64,000 nucleotides of DNA from NCBI GenBank assembly GCA_043228905.1, contig JBHGNT010000003.1:12648001-12712000 (forward strand), given 5' to 3'. The DNA comes from Azolla caroliniana (lineage: Eukaryota; Polypodiophyta). Positions 32,083 through 42,543 of this stretch are shown here, in pieces. Each line of letters starts with the position of its first letter. Position 1 is the first letter of the stretch. The notes beneath the pieces are model-generated. The model was not told the DNA's origin. It worked only from the letters and a program-made list of their open reading frames with translations, and searched no databases. A program made the position numbers and the translations under genes.

Positions 32083-32602
32083 ATCATTGTTGAGATACAA
32101 GCTCAACATAGGCCGGATCGGCTGTGCAAGCCGAGAACCCGATCGGTTGGGACCGATCGGTTAGGCCGGACCGGTGCACAAACCGGTGCACAACGAGAAG
32201 CCGCTGTGCAAGCCGAGAACCCGATCGGTTAGGCTGGACCGGTGCACAAACCGGTGCACAACGAGAAGCCGTAGCGGTGCGTAAACCGTGAGGCCGTTGG
32301 AAAGATATTCCGCATAGGAATATATTTTGGGAGTTAGTGTAGAGCTCAGTTATGAGCATTGAAGTACGTGTCAATACTTCTGTCAGTCCATATGGACTTG
32401 TATAAAAGTGCTCATTGAGCACATCCCATGTACAGATTGAGTATTATTATTTTGAATAGAGGTGCGTGTATTGACTCTCTCTCTCCCTCTCTCTGTGTGT
32501 CTCTCCCGCGTATTGTGTGTGTCCAATCTTTCCATTAAACTTGTGTTTTTTTCCTACGTTCGGTTTTCTGTTGCTTCCGCACGTTGTTCTTTTTACAATC
32601 AT
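32083..32602 (+). mobile_element. Solo Copia-A LTR with target duplications
   Basis: LTR 32088-32597 starts TGTTGAGATACAAG and ends TTTTTACA. ATCAT at 32083-32087 equals ATCAT at 32598-32602. There is no internal region, so it is the product of LTR-LTR recombination. The GTGCTCATTGAGCAC palindrome after the TATA box is retained near 32409. An 83-bp direct duplication of the GCTGTGCAAGCCGAG block (about 32120 and 32203) lies in the upstream part. Confidence 0.95.
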
Positions 32603-33370
32603 ATTTGTATTGATATACATAATATTAGCTTAGGACAAAAACTCTTAGTGGGAATGAATGATTGTGGATATTCCAGAGTTGTTAATTGTTTTAATGAAAA
32701 GGCCATACTATTGAGTCGTGGCAAAGCAAATCATTGATCTTATTCTCTTCGTTTCGATACATGCCACATGGATACTTTCTTTTTATGTCATTTGACTCTT
32801 TATTTTAAATGACTCCATTTCATAAAGTAAAATATTACAAGTCAAAATCAATCGTGAGAGAGCTATAATGATTTGAGTGATCATTTATTTGCTTGATGCA
32901 CAAGAAACCGAACACCAAGAGGAGGGGCATGCTTGGTCTTTGTTTTTGGTTTTTTCACACACACACATATATTTTCTTGGAATATAGTTTATTTTGCTGA
33001 AAGTGCTGTTGTGTAGAATGGGAATCGTGCCATCTCCAACTTGCTTACTTCCTGCATTGCATGCTGTACCATGGCAAGAAGCATCCGAGAAAAACATGCT
33101 TGCAAGAAACAAAAACCAAAGAGGGGATAGTCATAGAAGGAGGGGATGACTAGTACTAGTAGTAAGTAGTAAGCGGTGTCCGAGAAGCCTCTTCTTCTTC
33201 AACATCCATTATGTATACATTATAAGAAAGAGAATGGTCCGTCTCATGATGATAGATAGAAGATAAGATACATACATACATAATGAAAGAAGAAAGATGC
33301 CTGCCTGCCTCTTCTTTATCCTTTATCCATATCCATAAACAATCAACGCCATACATACATACATACATAT

Positions 33371-33408
<38 letters not shown>

Positions 33409-33479
33409 AGGGCACAGAAATAGCGTAAGTAGATTACGTAGAGTAGAGGAAGAGTAATTAATATCTGTGTAAGCAAGGC
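32603..33479. other. Upstream region of the ankyrin gene
   Basis: No coding sequence. (CATA)n near 33351-33368, (GA)n and (GACA)n near 33370-33408 lie 70-130 bp before the start codon, typical of plant leader DNA. A weak TATA-like ATTATAAGAAAG lies near 33218. Transcription start cannot be fixed. Confidence 0.5.
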
Positions 33480-35387
33480 ATGTCAGATGATCATCCGGCG
33501 GAGGAGCTGCCCGATCTGCATCGAGAGGCAGGTAATGGAGACGTGGGCAAGGTGAAGTCTCTCCTCACCTCTGCCTCATCGTCCTCATCCATCAACATGG
33601 AGGCGGGTTCCAAGAAGAACACGCCTTTGCACATCTCCATCCTTTTCAGAAACAAAGAGATCACAAGGCTTTTGATAGACTCAGGCGCATGCGTTACACA
33701 GCTGAATGCTGATATAGCCATGCCCATCAGTTATTGCAACGACAGAGATATGTTCGAGTCCATTCTCTCGTCTGTCCTCAATTATAGAAAGAAGCATCAT
33801 AACAACAAAAACATGGAGAACATATGGGGTGTTGTGGATTATAAGGGCAGGAACATTCTGCACTATGCCGCATCCATCCATGGCAGTAACAGAGCAGACC
33901 TCATCTTTGATTTGATCTCAACAACAAACTCTAGTGACGATCTTACCCGCGCAGATAGCGAAGGAGCTACATTCTTAGACATAGCTGCCAGAGAAGGGAA
34001 CACGGCTGTGTTAGAGGCACTTAAGAAGAACATGGATAGTAACATTAACAATATGAATGCGGATACTAGGAAAACATTGATCAACGGGCACCAAGTTGGT
34101 CTAACTGCTCTTATGCACAACCACAGGGAGTTCTTCGATGAGCTCCTGGGGTTAGGGAAAGTGAAAATCACTCTTGAGAACATATTGTTGAAGCTACATG
34201 AAGTTGTGGGGAGTAGTAGCATCATGGTAGCTGACAGAGCAGCAATGCTAAAAGAAGCAGGGAACTCCGACTACTACTCGAACGTGTGGTGGAGTCATGG
34301 GAGTGCACACTCTCCGACGGTAGAGAAGTTAAAGAAGATCGGTGAGAGTTTGCCTACATATGTAGCCTTGTATGCCGAGAAAGACGAGGTATTCAGGTTT
34401 TTGCTAGAAACGGAGGTGGTAACAGAGAATCAATGGGATGAGGAGAAGAAGAGGACATGTCTACACTGGGCTGTCGTCCACAAGAGGGCGGACATAGTCC
34501 AGAAGCTGATCTGTGGTGTGAAGTTCGAGCACTTGAGGAGGCCGAGTCCCAGTATTCAAGATGCAGATGGGAAGACAGCCCTACATATGGCTTTTGAGGA
34601 CAAGAACCATGAAGTGATGGAGATAATGAAAGGAAGGGCATCATTCAAAGAGTACGAGGACAAGCTGTTCAGGGACAGGGAGGTGTATATGCAAGCGCTG
34701 AATGCAGTATTGGTGGGGTCAGCCCTGATAGGGAGTGTGACCTTTGCGGGGTGGCTACAACTGCCATCCGACACATTCCAGGCGATAGAGATGAAGACGT
34801 TTTGGGGGAGCAACAGTGTGTCATTCTACTCCGCGGTTGCGTCCATGTGTGTGGCCATAGCCGCAGCCCTCCCGACGCCTACAAAGTATGTGGGCGCCAT
34901 AGTGAAGCAGCTGGGCTTAGCTCTGTTGATGGCCGCCATGTTGTTGGGTGTGTCTCTGGTTCAAGTGACCATGGCGTTTGCGGGTGCGGGCTTCGCGGCC
35001 TCCCTAACCATCCCTTCCACCCATCAGAGGAGCTACTATCACAACATCATGGTCTTCACCACCGCCATAGCTGCATGTGTATGTGCTATCACATTGGCCA
35101 GGTTCTTGGTGCAGCTGTTCCATTGTGTGCCGTCCTTCCCCGATGTCCTCTTGGCACTCTGCCCCTTCTTCACGACTCTGCCTTCCGTGGGATTGGGAGC
35201 TCATCCCGCTACCAAGTCTCTACTGGACCGAGTTGGGAAAAGTTCTCGCTCAGGATACCCTCATGCCAACCTCTCAGAGCACCAGCATTTGAAACGCGAT
35301 CTTGTGGGGAGTTATCTCCCACCTCCCGATACCAACGCCTCCAAGATGAAGAAATATCTCAAGGCCTTGGGTATTCAGCCAAGGTAG
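33480..35387 (+). CDS. Ankyrin-repeat membrane protein, ACD6-like (PGG family)
   Basis: A single 635-codon frame from ATG 33480 to TAG 35387, intact. The N-terminal half carries ankyrin repeats: LHREAGNGDVGKVKSLL (from about residue 13), NTPLHISILFRNKEIT (about 47), GRNILHYAASIHGSN (about 123), GATFLDIAAREGN (about 160), and, after a linker, TCLHWAVVHKRADIV (about 325) and GKTALHMAFEDKNHEV (about 364). From about residue 398 comes the PGG-type region with four hydrophobic segments near 405-427, 447-465, 476-507 and 520-545, then a hydrophilic tail with a KMKKYLKALG end. The usual PGG tripeptide after the first helix is replaced (WLQLPSD). In Arabidopsis ACD6 such proteins act at membranes in salicylate-linked defence; that role is only inferred here. 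It has no introns, whereas many relatives have some. It is the one apparently functional gene in the window. Confidence 0.85.
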   Translation: MSDDHPAEELPDLHREAGNGDVGKVKSLLTSASSSSSINMEAGSKKNTPLHISILFRNKEITRLLIDSGACVTQLNADIAMPISYCNDRDMFESILSSVLNYRKKHHNNKNMENIWGVVDYKGRNILHYAASIHGSNRADLIFDLISTTNSSDDLTRADSEGATFLDIAAREGNTAVLEALKKNMDSNINNMNADTRKTLINGHQVGLTALMHNHREFFDELLGLGKVKITLENILLKLHEVVGSSSIMVADRAAMLKEAGNSDYYSNVWWSHGSAHSPTVEKLKKIGESLPTYVALYAEKDEVFRFLLETEVVTENQWDEEKKRTCLHWAVVHKRADIVQKLICGVKFEHLRRPSPSIQDADGKTALHMAFEDKNHEVMEIMKGRASFKEYEDKLFRDREVYMQALNAVLVGSALIGSVTFAGWLQLPSDTFQAIEMKTFWGSNSVSFYSAVASMCVAIAAALPTPTKYVGAIVKQLGLALLMAAMLLGVSLVQVTMAFAGAGFAASLTIPSTHQRSYYHNIMVFTTAIAACVCAITLARFLVQLFHCVPSFPDVLLALCPFFTTLPSVGLGAHPATKSLLDRVGKSSRSGYPHANLSEHQHLKRDLVGSYLPPPDTNASKMKKYLKALGIQPR

Positions 35388-36279
35388 GCAAGGATGGAGG
35401 CCAACACCACCATGTCCATATGGGTTCCCATGTCCATGTCCCGTCCCAAAGCAGGAGAGGGCTTAGGACGGAAGGGCTCATCAACAATTCCATTTCATTG
35501 CTTCCCAGTCCCATTAAAATTCAATGCAATTCATCTATTCATGCTCATGCTCATGCTCATTCTTGCCTGCCTTCTTCTAGGCGTTGTACCTCCACCCCAT
35601 TTCTGAATTCCTTTGTTTTTGGGAGACGGATCTGCATTGTAGCACACACATAGTATGTCACTACTACTACCCTAAACTTTTCTGGGGAGGATGAGTGGAG
35701 ACAAACTGTCAAAAGGTATTGTACTAAGATGGATGTATACATTTGGTAGCAAGCCTTATGTATTGCTATCTATGAGCAGGTTGAATGTGGAAAATAGAAG
35801 ACTGTCTCAAGATGCAAATACTTTGTGTACATTGAAAGTGGAAATTAGAAGAGTGGTTTGACTTTGCTTGGGGAAGCCATCCTTATGGGAAAATCTTTTT
35901 ACTGTGGGGCGGAGATGGATGATGTTAAAAGATGTTGAAGCAGTTCTAGGGAGTGACAAGGCGATAGATTATGTTTCATTTACTTTTCAAATTTGGAGAG
36001 TGGTTTTCTCATTTTTTTGGGAAGGATGAGTGGAGACAATTGGTACCACGTTGTAGTTGTAGCTAACTATGAACAAGTTGAAGAAGGTCGATGTTTCACA
36101 ATGCAACTTTTTTGTGTGGAGACAAAGTAATGGAAGACGCTAGAAGGCTGCCATATGACGATCATCTTGTGTGTTTTACCCATGAGGAAAGAGGGCAAGC
36201 TTGAAAAGGAAAAAAATAAAAATAAAAACATTCAATGATATTCAATTTGAGATGTGGTTTCTTGGATGTACGCTAGGTG
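35388..36279. other. Downstream region of the ankyrin gene
   Basis: A short TCATGC repeat at about 35537-35562. No clear polyadenylation signal. The rest is AT-rich with no identified feature. Confidence 0.5.
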
Positions 36280-36760
36280 TTGATATTTGTTAGATACACA
36301 TGATGTATTTCATATTCTTGCAAAGAGAGATGTTCTCTTGTGGAATGCATCTATTATAGGATAGGTGAACCATGGATCACTACAGTTTTTTTGTGGTTTA
36401 TTTGGTGAGGCACAAAAAATATTTTTAACTTTGATTTTGAGATATAAGGATGTGGGATGCAGTTATTTTGGCCTTGAGAAGTTTGCCAAGGTGGTTGTGA
36501 AAGAGTGATTGACATGCATAGAAAATCACATTAAAATTATGAGTAAGAGGCTGTTAGAAGACAATATTGAACTTGGGAATGCTTTGTTGGACATGTATGT
36601 TATATGTGGCAATCTTGAAAAAACACCAAAAACAGTCGATGATATTTCAGTTCGAGATGTAATTGATATTCTTGCAAACAAACATGTTCGCTTGTGAAAT
36701 GCATCTATCACAAGATATGTTGAGCATGGCTCAACGGAGATTGGTAGCGTAAATGCGGAG
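36280..36760 (+). pseudogene. Pentatricopeptide-repeat (PPR) protein fragment
   Basis: Degenerate plus-strand PPR units: FHILAKRDVLLWNASI (about 36310-36360), ELGNALLDMYVICGNLEK (about 36565-36620), then DISVRDV and a second ILANKHVRL-NASI unit (about 36640-36710). These match the PLS-class consensus (GNAL.DMY.KCG, RD...WN..I). PPR proteins bind organelle RNA. Several stops are present, no start is seen, and only about two to three repeats of the usual ten or more remain. Confidence 0.7.
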
Positions 36761-36849
36761 CAATAATTGAAGCCTGAGCATAGTTTGAGAATTTATTGTT
36801 GGTGGAAAGAAATGGGTGAACCTCAGGATGTTCGTGAAAGTAATGCTAA

Positions 36850-37390
36850 TAGGAAGGATCAAGGTTTTCATTTCCAACAAGGAGTGGATGTGGCAGAATG
36901 ACGTAATTTGAAGAATGTTCTGCATGCTATGGGTCTCCGAAGTTGTGTGAGCATACAAGTGGTTCATTGTCTTCAGGCATACGAGGTGGTTTCAAGAGAA
37001 TGGAGGGAATGTAGAACCAGGTTGGAAGCTTGTTTACTTTGGAGATACAAGACGTTGTGAAGCAATGGTTGAAGCTTCAATTGGACCTACGGTTTTAATA
37101 CATGACGCAACTTTTGATGATAGCATACATGATGGAACGAACGATCATGAATAATCATAGTACAAGAAAAGAAGTACTACAAGTTGCAAAATCTTCTAGA
37201 GTGTATCGAATCATTCTCACACATTTCAGTCAATGTAACCCAAAAATTTCTATTTTCAGTGACAACTATACAAGCCATGCTTGCATTGTATTTGATATGA
37301 TGAGTGTAAACTTGGTGGATTTGCCGTTAGTACCAAGGTTAATACACTTTTCAAATATGAAATGTTATTGGATGATGATATAGAAATGAT
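36850..37390 (+). pseudogene. tRNase Z (long form) C-terminal fragment
   Basis: Matches the C-terminal part of plant long-form tRNase Z, the endonuclease that trims tRNA 3' trailers. In order: VVHCLQAYEVV (about 36958), GWKLVYFGDTRRCEAMVEAS (about 37022), VLIHDATFDDSIH, then in the next frame NHSTRKEVLQVAKS, VYRIILTHFSQCNPKI (about 37200) and CIVFDMMSVNLVDLPL (about 37284). The H of VVHC, the GDTR, the HST loop and the THFSQ histidine are recognisable. The N-terminal beta-lactamase HxHxDH motif is absent, and a stop and frame changes are present. The motifs follow each other without visible introns, suggesting a cDNA-derived copy. Confidence 0.75.
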
Positions 37391-38109
37391 AGCTTGAAAT
37401 AAAAGCAACCTGGGATTGAAGAGAATAGAAGGATATTAAAACCTGGGTAGCCATACCTCCATGGCTAGTCATTGGGATAGTTCTTTCCCTTCTTTTTCAT
37501 CTCTACAAACTACATATCACTCAATCTTCAATGCAAGTCTTTTTTGAATAGAACTACCACATTTTCTTCTTGTATTGGAATTTAAATTCTTGCTGCAAAA
37601 CATACCTATAATATACTTATTGATCATCAATGGAACAGACAAGTGCATGAACAAAGAAAATAAATTATCCCAATAATTCCATGAACCACCTAGCCTTACT
37701 TGATAGAATAGTTTTGATGTAGGAAACATATTAGAATTACCTTACTTTAATATTTTTCCTTTTTTAAAATAAATGTTGTAACCCTTCATATCCCTTCACA
37801 TGAAGTAACCTCCAATAACTTGTAACACACAAACGTAACGAAGAATCAATTAATCTGAGAATTACCTACTTTGCACTCTCACTCTCACTCTCACTCACTC
37901 TCTCACTCTCTCTCGGTGAAAACACACAATTATATTAATAAGTGTGTGAAAAACACTAGTTACAATGGGTGTCACAATGGAGTATGGTCACCCACTAACT
38001 ACACTACATGGGTAGTGGAACATGTTAAATTGCCAATAGGCAGGACGAACACTCCATTGAGGAAAGAATTTCCACTTTCTCCAATAAAGAAATTTGCCAT
38101 ATTAGTACT
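37391..38109. other. Intergenic with a (CTCACT)n-like tract
   Basis: AT-rich. Only a CTCACT/CTCTCA microsatellite at about 37874-37914 is notable. Confidence 0.5.
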
Positions 38110-39440
38110 CCCTTCAATTTCGTAGATATGCTTTCACTGCATGCCTATCATCAAATACAAAAGTATTGCACATATCCCAATTATGACGCAATCCCAGATA
38201 TCTTGGAAATAGGAAAACAATCTCCATCTCTGATTTTGGGTCAACGTGTGTAAATTGTGGAACAAGCAATCGAATATTGTATAAATCGATGAGTACTATC
38301 TTCCATTTGGACAATGCAAAAGAAACAATTACCCATTGGTAGTCCACGGCGCTTTAGAGCTAGTCCCACTGTTTAGGTGCCAAATAACATTGTGATAAAA
38401 CTTGCCAAATTTGAGAAATATAACTCCAAATTGAACAAGCAATCGAACATTGTATAAATCGATGAGTACTATCTTCCATTTGGACAATGCAAAAGAAACA
38501 ATTACCCATTGCTAGTCCACGACGCTTTAGAGCTAGTCCCAAATGTAATTCTCCAATCAAAACTCTCCAAATGAAGACCTTTGCTACAAGTGATAATCTA
38601 AAATGCCAACTACGTTTTAAGGTCTACCACCACCCATGATCAAATTTGTGTATTTTGCATTCTTCTTCAGCCTTAGATGATAGCCATCCAAGAGACTCAA
38701 CGAACCAATGATACAAAAGACTAGTAGTCACTTGTAGCAACGACGTCTGACCCTGTAAACACCAATCAATCCACGGTTGTTCTCCTATTTGTAGGGGTAA
38801 AGGACCTTGCATCAATGCAATATTTTGTAGTTGTTGCCAGATAAACCCATAATGAAGCGGGATGCATAATAATTGTCGCACTTCAACAAACTCCAAAATT
38901 CTTTGAGATGTAGCCTTAACTATATCTCCCACCTCTTTGACCCCCAAATGAAACAAACGATTAAATTGACAGCACGATCTCTCCTTTCCTGGCCAACATA
39001 ATAACCGAGAAGACACAAGTAACTCTTTTTGCAAAGAATTACAATGCTCTCTACTAGATGATGGTTTCCATGCACATAACAAGAGTTCTTCTTTCCAAGA
39101 GCTAACCAAGTGTTAAACACATGAAGCCTAAGTGAAATACATTCATTCAATAATTGCCACCATGAAGCTTTAATCGTTGTCCTCTCAGGTGTTAAACCCT
39201 TGTTCTTAATGAAATATTGAACAATAGATACACATGGTTGTGAGTTTGAACACACATTGTCTTGTAATAATGAAAATCTATGCGCCATATGCATAGATAA
39301 GTCCAATATTCCAACTCCCCCCTAAGCGCTTATGGGTTGTTAGATGATTCCATGCAACCCATGTGATTCCCATCTTATCCCTCTTCTTCCACAACAAATA
39401 TCGAAGAGGTTGCGAAACAAAATGCAAAGCCTTCTTTGTC
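38110..39440 (-). pseudogene. LINE reverse-transcriptase tail with zf-RVT domain
   Basis: Minus strand. Near 39440-39300 the post-RT region KKALHFVSQPLRYLLWKKRD and VAWNHLTTHKRLGG, then DLSMHMAHRFSLLQDN. At about 38520-38390 and again at 38340-38240 is the zinc-binding zf-RVT stretch with GNCFFCIVQMED, H-R-F-I-Q-C and IW, typical of non-LTR element ORF2 ends. The fragment is 5'-truncated and has many stops. The zf-RVT part is duplicated in tandem. Confidence 0.75.
38255..38541 (-). repeat. Direct duplication of the zf-RVT segment
   Basis: About 112 bp beginning GAACAAGCAATCGAA (about 38260 and 38436) occur twice, 94-97% alike, spaced about 175 bp. Confidence 0.85.
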
Positions 39441-39503
39441 CATGGCAACAATCATGGCAAGTAATATAATATCATGGGTTCCATAATACTTGTACAACCT
39501 TCA

Positions 39504-40291
39504 TGTTATGTACACATAACGTAAGTGAGGGTAGATCACTATTATTTATATAAGTGAAGGGTATGTTAGGTAATGTTAAAAATGGGACTAATGTGATTGG
39601 ATAGAAGGAATGATAGGTGCATGCACTATCATGATTTGGACAACCAATGAATGGAGAGCCTTTTAGAAAGGCACATCTACTCAAGGGGCCTAGGAAAAGG
39701 TATAAATATGAGGCTTAACTACTCTCATAAGGAGATTACGTTGGAAGGCTGCTATCTTAGACACCGGTGATGTGGGTTGATGATACGATGTTAATCTACT
39801 TATGCATCGGGTCAAGCGTGTTTGCACTAATCGCACACGCTCAACTCATGGCACTTTTGCTATTTTGTGATTTATCTCCCACTCTCCCTTTTCTTGAGAC
39901 ATCTCTTACGGTAATAATTATTCTTGTGTAGCGGGTGAAGCGTGTTTGCCCTAATCGCACACGCTCACCTCATGGCCCTTTCGCATATGATGTTGAGTAT
40001 GTCACCCTTCCCTTTATTGAGCCATCACTTGACCAATTCTATGGGATGTTGTGGTCTTAACGAGGTGTATGTCGCCTACCTATCCCACTTTACTTTCTAT
40101 TGAGCCATCACTTGGCTGATTCTATGGGATGTTGTGGCCTTGACGAGGTGTATGTCGCTTACCTATGCCACTTTACTCTCTATTGAGTCATTACTTGGCC
40201 GATTCTAGGGATATGTGGTGGTCTTGAGGAGGTGCATGTCGACTGCCCTAGGGTTTCTTACCTTAAGGCATGCTTAATGTTCCAACACCTA
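39504..40291 (+). repeat. Gypsy-H 5' LTR (approximate) with minisatellites
   Basis: The promoter box is at about 39690. Downstream are two copies of a segment of about 50 bp (CGGGTCAAGCGTG at 39808, CGGGTGAAGCGTG at 39932; spacing 124) and three copies of an 83-bp unit starting TATTGAGCCATCAC at 40015, 40098 and 40181. A possible LTR end is TTCCAACA at 40291; no primer-binding site follows, so this end is uncertain. Confidence 0.5.
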
Positions 40292-41216
40292 ATTGATTAT
40301 TATTCTAATTAATTTCTAATTACACAAATTGTTGTTTCACTTTTCAAATTGTATGATTTTCTCACAATTGTCATTTACCCACCCACAATTAACTCTCTTT
40401 CCCCCCTTCCTTTTAATGTTTAAAGTATTTACGTGCGTTTACCTATGATGTAACACTTCCGTGCAGACTATTTTTTTGTATTGAGTGGGCATCATGCCGT
40501 TTTTTAAACGGTTTTTCCCAACGTGTCATCTAGGTTTAACTCATATTATTAAGCCTTAGAACTCAAGTGAAACCACATGAGTTTCCCTATTGATGTTTTA
40601 CTCATAAATTTGAGTACAATACCACCACCATTTGTATCAACTTGTGGCTTATATCACAATTGAGCAAATTATAACCATCATAGTGAAATGTATATGTGCA
40701 TACCTCGCACAATCCATTTATTTGTGACATTGTTTCTTTTTTAGTAGGTAGTACATGGGTTTTTTTTTAGCCTTGTTTTCGTCACTGTTTAACTCTTATA
40801 GGTAGTGCCTTATTTTATCGTTTTTATCATAACATTTGCTTGTTACTCGCAAGACTAGAATATTACTTGCGAGTGCACTTGTTTTTTCACGTAGTACACT
40901 TTCTCGACCATATCAATACATGTTGGGTTGGCATTCTAATATAAGGCTAACTAGGAAAATACATTGATGTTGAACCATGATTATTCAAGTTAGAGATCTG
41001 AGAAAGACATCTTAGCTATGTTTCCCCCCATGGTTTGTAAAACATGATAGTGTTACCATAGTTATTGGATATTGAATCACATCTCATATGTCTAGAGGGG
41101 TAAAGACGTGAGATGCTTTCTTGGTGAAGTTCTTCCAATCAAAATTTCTAGCATTCATTTTGCTTATGTATTTTCTGAACCTCCTTATTTATATTGCATA
41201 CCCATAGCTTGCATCA
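40292..41216. other. Leader/untranslated DNA of Gypsy-H
   Basis: No coding frame, AT-rich. It lies between the putative LTR and gag. No tRNA primer motif found. Confidence 0.35.
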
Positions 41217-42084
41217 TGGAACAAGTTTTGAACGTTGTTGGAGCGATCTCTCCGACCGAGACCACTCAACTCCAATCTGCATCTCACACACAAGCTGAGG
41301 TCTCTATTGAGCAATTGCTCACTACTACCTTGAATGAATTGGCCGAAATGAGGCAAGCCACTATGGCATTGGAAAAGAAATTCCAAGAATTGACTATTGA
41401 GTCCAAGAAAGAAGGTGAACCTTCTTTCGCAGTCACGTCATTCAAAGGAGATACGAAAGAAAGAACCTTGGAGGCCATTAGCACTTGACTTGGTCGTTGG
41501 GAGACTCACTTTGAGCTCCACCCCAAACCCGATGCTATCAAAATTGGTTATGTCGGTCGCGAGTTAGGTGGCCGAGCTGCTTGGTGGCGCGGCCTAAGGA
41601 CTACGAAGAACTTACCCACAACTTGGGAATGTTTCGTTGATGTTTTTAAGAAATAGTTCTTGCAACCACCTTCTCAAACCGAACAAATGCAACACTTGTT
41701 CACGTTGTTGAGTAAGCCATTTACCTCTCTCGAGGATTATGTGCATCATACTCAAACCTAGATCTGAAAATCGGGACTTCCGGGTGAGAAATGGTTTGTC
41801 ACTTGCTTTTTTAATGGTATTCCCAATGGGGATTACCATTGGATTGTCCATGACAAGGACCCCACAACTTTCGAGGAAGCCCTCAACATTGTCCTTCGGT
41901 ACCATAGGACTTCCAAGAAAGAACACAATAAACTTGAGTTCGCCAAAACTCCGAATGTGAAGTTCATTGGGAAACGTAACCCATCCAGTGACACTCTTGA
42001 CCATGACTCCAAGAAACTGAACCTCTTCTATGCATATTGCAAGAAGCGGGGCCACACAAAGGATACTTGTCGTCGTCTTGAGAG
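41217..42084 (+). pseudogene. Gypsy-H gag
   Basis: From ATG 41217 (MEQVLNVVGA): a helical N-terminal region (LLTTTLNELAEMRQATMALE), a gag core after a stop at about 41486 (WETHFELHPKPDAIKIGYVG, AAWWRGLRT), TTFEEALNIVLRYHRTSKKE, and a knuckle YCKKRGHTKDTCRRLE near 42030, in which the first Cys is replaced. Several stops and frameshifts. Gypsy-S starts at 42085. Confidence 0.75.
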
Positions 42085-42194
42085 TGTTAATAATAGTACT
42101 AAAACAGAGAGAGAATCAATACTAGAGAAGGGAAGTACTATTAGTACTAAGAGGACTGACTGCATAAGACTCACGAGAGAGGAAGAGAGAAAAG

Positions 42195-42225
<31 letters not shown>

Positions 42226-42543
42226 TGAGGGTGAGAGACAGAGAGGATGATGATAACAAATGATATATTATGTGAAGAGTAAATACAAAATAGCTATGAG
42301 GCTTAAGATTAGCGTTGAACCAATTTGGTTCGAAATAATGCCACGTGCCTCCTTTTATAGTGTCCTCAGGAGTAGTCCTGAAGTTTCTAGAATGTTCCAG
42401 AGAAATCTAGAATATACATTAATTTTCTATTGTAAAACTTACATGAAAATAATACCCTATGTATTACAATTGATAGTGTAATGGTCAAGAGCTCGACCCA
42501 TATAACATAAGGTCATGGGTTCGAGTTTTGCTATATCATGACA
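42085..42543 (-). repeat. Gypsy-S 3' LTR
   Basis: The minus-strand start is TGTCATGATATAG or, five bases in, TGATATAG; it ends TATTAACA. The TATA box is the complement of about 42355-42360, with the palindromic GAACCAAATTGGTTC around the expected RNA start. It has an (AG)n tract near 42198-42222. The polypurine tract lies just outside at 42548-42555. Confidence 0.8.
42471..42538 (+). other. tRNA-like sequence at the U3 end of the Gypsy-S 3' LTR
   Basis: 68 nt antisense to the LTR, with ends TGATA and TATCA complementary, A-box-like TAGTGTAATGG and B-box-like GGTTCGAGTTT. The same unit is present in the other LTR at 52634-52701 (B box GGTTCGAGTCT), so it is part of the LTR. Confidence 0.6.

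Noticed and set aside
34751-35653. 300-codon open frame overlapping the ankyrin gene on the same strand
   Set aside because: It runs out of frame through the PGG-region codons and has Cys/His-rich, composition-driven sequence with no domain; it is a shadow frame of the real CDS.
37871-37914. CRISPR or other regular spaced array
   Set aside because: It is a simple (CTCACT)n microsatellite without spacers; no CRISPR-like structure exists anywhere in the window.
41217-42084. Gypsy-H gag as a domesticated host gene
   Set aside because: It has stops and a damaged knuckle, and continues into a clear gypsy protease-RT beyond the nested insertion.
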